Assembly (NCBI RefSeq): GCF_042432805.1
Contig: NZ_JBHLWO010000001.1
Location: forward strand, 310,001-374,000
From: Olivibacter oleidegradans
GTDB lineage: Bacteria > Bacteroidota > Bacteroidia > Sphingobacteriales > Sphingobacteriaceae
Reading direction: 5' to 3'
DNA: 64,000 nt
Notes under the pieces: model-generated
What the model was told of the DNA's origin: nothing
What the model saw: only the letters and a program-made list of their open reading frames with translations
The model's database searches: none
Program-made: the position numbers and the translations under genes
Shown here: in pieces, positions 62,384 to 64,000 of the stretch
Layout: every line of letters starts with the position of its first letter
How positions within the stretch are numbered: the stretch's first letter is position 1

Positions 62384-63472
62384 CTATCGGCTAGAAACAA
62401 CCCTCTCAATCTTATCATAGAACACTTCAAAATCATTTCGCACTTTCTCAGCAACAAAGTTTGCCAATTCTTCCAATTCATCTTCCTTCACTTCATAGGT
62501 TTTACTTGCGTAGTAAAGCCAACCATTTGCTCTATCAACCTTATGTTCTAATCCAACTGAAACAACGGCATCCCCTCCTACTCGTTCATCAATCATATCT
62601 TCAATCAATAAAGCTTTGCCGTAAAGCTCAATGTTTATTGTTATCTCCTTTTGCTGCTCAAAAAGCTTGTCAAAATGGATTGTATAACTAATACCTTCGT
62701 GTTTTGGGTGGAAGATATATCGATGGTAATCACTTTTTCCGCTCGCTTGTAATCCTAAGATTTCTGACGCAACCGCTAATTGCCCTATTACATATTTGTA
62801 GGCTTTCTCCACGATATCATATATGCGATTGCAGTTTTCGAGGTTTTGATAATAGAATTTTACTTCTTCATTCATTGTTAAATCTGTGTATAGGTTTTCG
62901 ATTGTGGTAATAAATTCGTTAAGATAATAGGAGGCCTCCTGCTTATATGTAGACAGCTTTTCCTTTACCAAGTTAATGATCTCACCGTGTTGAACGTTGA
63001 CGAATTTATGTTGAACAGTTAAAGGAACGGTTTCGCGGTTTAAACTAAGAACTACGCCTACCTTTGAATCCTCTGCCCCAACACAGTGCTGCCAGTAGGC
63101 ATCCAAATCATTATTTAGCCAGTGATTAATCTTGTTTTCTATAATGATGTATTTTCGTTCATCTTCTTCGATGCCGGAGACTAAAATATCAATACGCTTT
63201 CCTCCTTTTGTAGCCACTTCCTTTTGAACCTTAAAAAAACGCAATGAAATCTCTTTACCGGTTTTACGCTTAACCAACTCAAACAAACATTCTATAAAGA
63301 GGTTACCTAAACCATGATCTTCTTCTTGATCGAAAAAATAGGCATACCAGTTAGATATGGCAAGTTCGTAATGAGAAGTTCCGGAAATATCGAAAAATGT
63401 TCGCTTCCGTCGAACAGGCTTAGGAATTTGCGCTTCTTTTAAGAACGTTTCCAGTGATTGTTGCTTATTCAT
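62384..63472 (-). CDS. PD-(D/E)XK nuclease-superfamily protein
   Basis: The protein is 362 residues from the ATG at 63472; the longer frame starts with TTG. The nuclease core is RIDILVSG (Asp95) followed by YIIIENKINH (Glu112, Lys114), the D-(E/Q)xK pattern of the PDDEXK_9-like family. Upstream phrases TSHYELAISNWYAYFFD and DHGLGNLFIECLFELV match that family. Such proteins are often defence-associated or of unknown function. No methylase or helicase lies beside it. Confidence 0.75.
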   Translation of the reverse strand: MNKQQSLETFLKEAQIPKPVRRKRTFFDISGTSHYELAISNWYAYFFDQEEDHGLGNLFIECLFELVKRKTGKEISLRFFKVQKEVATKGGKRIDILVSGIEEDERKYIIIENKINHWLNNDLDAYWQHCVGAEDSKVGVVLSLNRETVPLTVQHKFVNVQHGEIINLVKEKLSTYKQEASYYLNEFITTIENLYTDLTMNEEVKFYYQNLENCNRIYDIVEKAYKYVIGQLAVASEILGLQASGKSDYHRYIFHPKHEGISYTIHFDKLFEQQKEITINIELYGKALLIEDMIDERVGGDAVVSVGLEHKVDRANGWLYYASKTYEVKEDELEELANFVAEKVRNDFEVFYDKIERVVSSR

Positions 63473-63569
63473 GTATCTGTGCCGTATAACTTGCTTCACC
63501 AATAATACTTACCGCATGAGTTACTTTTGAAATTTGATGTGTAAATGCTTTATAGTCCATATTTTAGTT

Positions 63570-64000
63570 TTATTGTTGATTAAATTTAAGACTTTTCTTA
63601 CTGAAAACAACCTCGCCTATTTTATTCTTCGCATCTATTCTTGATTGACTAACAAGATATCCGTTTCGTAACCAGGCTTTCTTATGGGAGTGATACTGTT
63701 GCCCTGAGTTTGCCCAGAAAGTAGCGGCATGATCAAAAGCCCAGGGTGGTAATGCGCGGCCAATGATGGCTTCTATTTCGTCAGTGCTCAAGGTGATATG
63801 ATCGGCTACGGCCTGGTTGAAATACACAGTTAAGGCTTCGTAGGAAGATCGCTTGGTTCTTTCTTGCTTCGTGATCTTACGCCCCTTGTTTGGTGTTCGC
63901 ACTTCGCTTTTTTTATCTGGTTTCCTTGGCACGCCGAAATGTGTGCTTATGATTTCCCACAACTGATTGCGGGGATTGGTAGCATCGCTGGTATTTCTAG
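63570..64000 (-). CDS. DUF7662-like protein, 5' end beyond the window
   Basis: At least 143 codons stay open to the window edge on the minus strand with no start codon that fits well; the only nearby initiator is a TTG at 63962, so the gene probably starts outside. Residues near the centre, YEALTVYFNQAVADHITLSTDEIEAIIGRALPPWAF and FWANSGQQYHSHKKAWL, match the DUF7662 type. Function is unknown; a DNA- or RNA-linked role is only a guess from similar small domains. Confidence 0.6.
   Translation of the reverse strand, partial: RNTSDATNPRNQLWEIISTHFGVPRKPDKKSEVRTPNKGRKITKQERTKRSSYEALTVYFNQAVADHITLSTDEIEAIIGRALPPWAFDHAATFWANSGQQYHSHKKAWLRNGYLVSQSRIDAKNKIGEVVFSKKSLKFNQQ

Overview
The window reads as a chromosomal segment from a Bacteroidota bacterium, most likely a Sphingobacteriaceae relative (Sphingobacterium, Olivibacter, Parapedobacter or Pedobacter type). 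The support is a SusC/SusD pair, lone FtsX/MacB-type permeases of about 800 residues, many AraC-type regulators, families DUF2911, DUF6266 and DUF6520, weak Shine-Dalgarno sites, and TAnnTTTG-like -7 promoter boxes. I saw no rRNA, tRNA, CRISPR array or transposase. Positions 1-32300 are ordinary accessory metabolism and stress genes. They comprise a peroxiredoxin/thioredoxin/AhpD-like locus, an acyl-CoA dehydrogenase, two FtsX-type permeases, and a tyrosinase paired with a membrane-anchored SCO-type copper chaperone. They also include a TetX-related flavin monooxygenase, an HxlR-controlled MBL hydrolase/M28 peptidase/RidA operon, a nucleoside hydrolase, and oxidoreductases with AraC regulators. 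Positions 32300-38500 are rich in repeats: four copies of a ~240 bp dispersed repeat, a ~290 bp duplication, covarying hairpin repeats and heptanucleotide tandem repeats. They surround a four-gene cassette on the minus strand: a DUF6266 protein, a holin-like membrane protein, a CHAP-type cysteine amidase and a lipoprotein. Upstream of the cassette lies a striking array of RGGTAA motifs with an exact 11 bp period. Positions 38500-50300 hold a LytTR membrane regulator, a Crp-like regulator, a MauE-type membrane protein and a DUF6520 secreted peptide. Opposite them runs a TlpA(thioredoxin + DUF3738)-SusC-SusD operon. The 5' end of that operon runs into about 1.7 kb of modular 21 bp and 20 bp tandem repeats, which hold several reading frames open artificially. 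Positions 50300-64000 are visibly AT-rich and look like a defence island. After a structured inverted-repeat element, a Cro/XRE-like regulator, three small housekeeping-type genes and an ORF6N pseudogene comes a tightly packed operon. It encodes an unknown 200-aa protein, a DUF6602 PD-(D/E)XK-like protein, a cytosine-C5 DNA methyltransferase, a protein with two GHKL ATPase domains around a coiled coil, a receiver-like protein, and a small protein with a caspase/CHAT-like His-Cys dyad. A convergent Vsr endonuclease and an HNH endonuclease follow, then a PD-(D/E)XK nuclease and a gene cut by the window edge. The best candidate for an undescribed system is the methyltransferase / double-GHKL kinase-like / receiver / caspase-like operon at 54815-59943. 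It looks like a two-component phosphorelay or ATPase sensor wired to a protease effector and paired with self-marking DNA methylation. That function is inference from motifs and gene order; no homology search was run.
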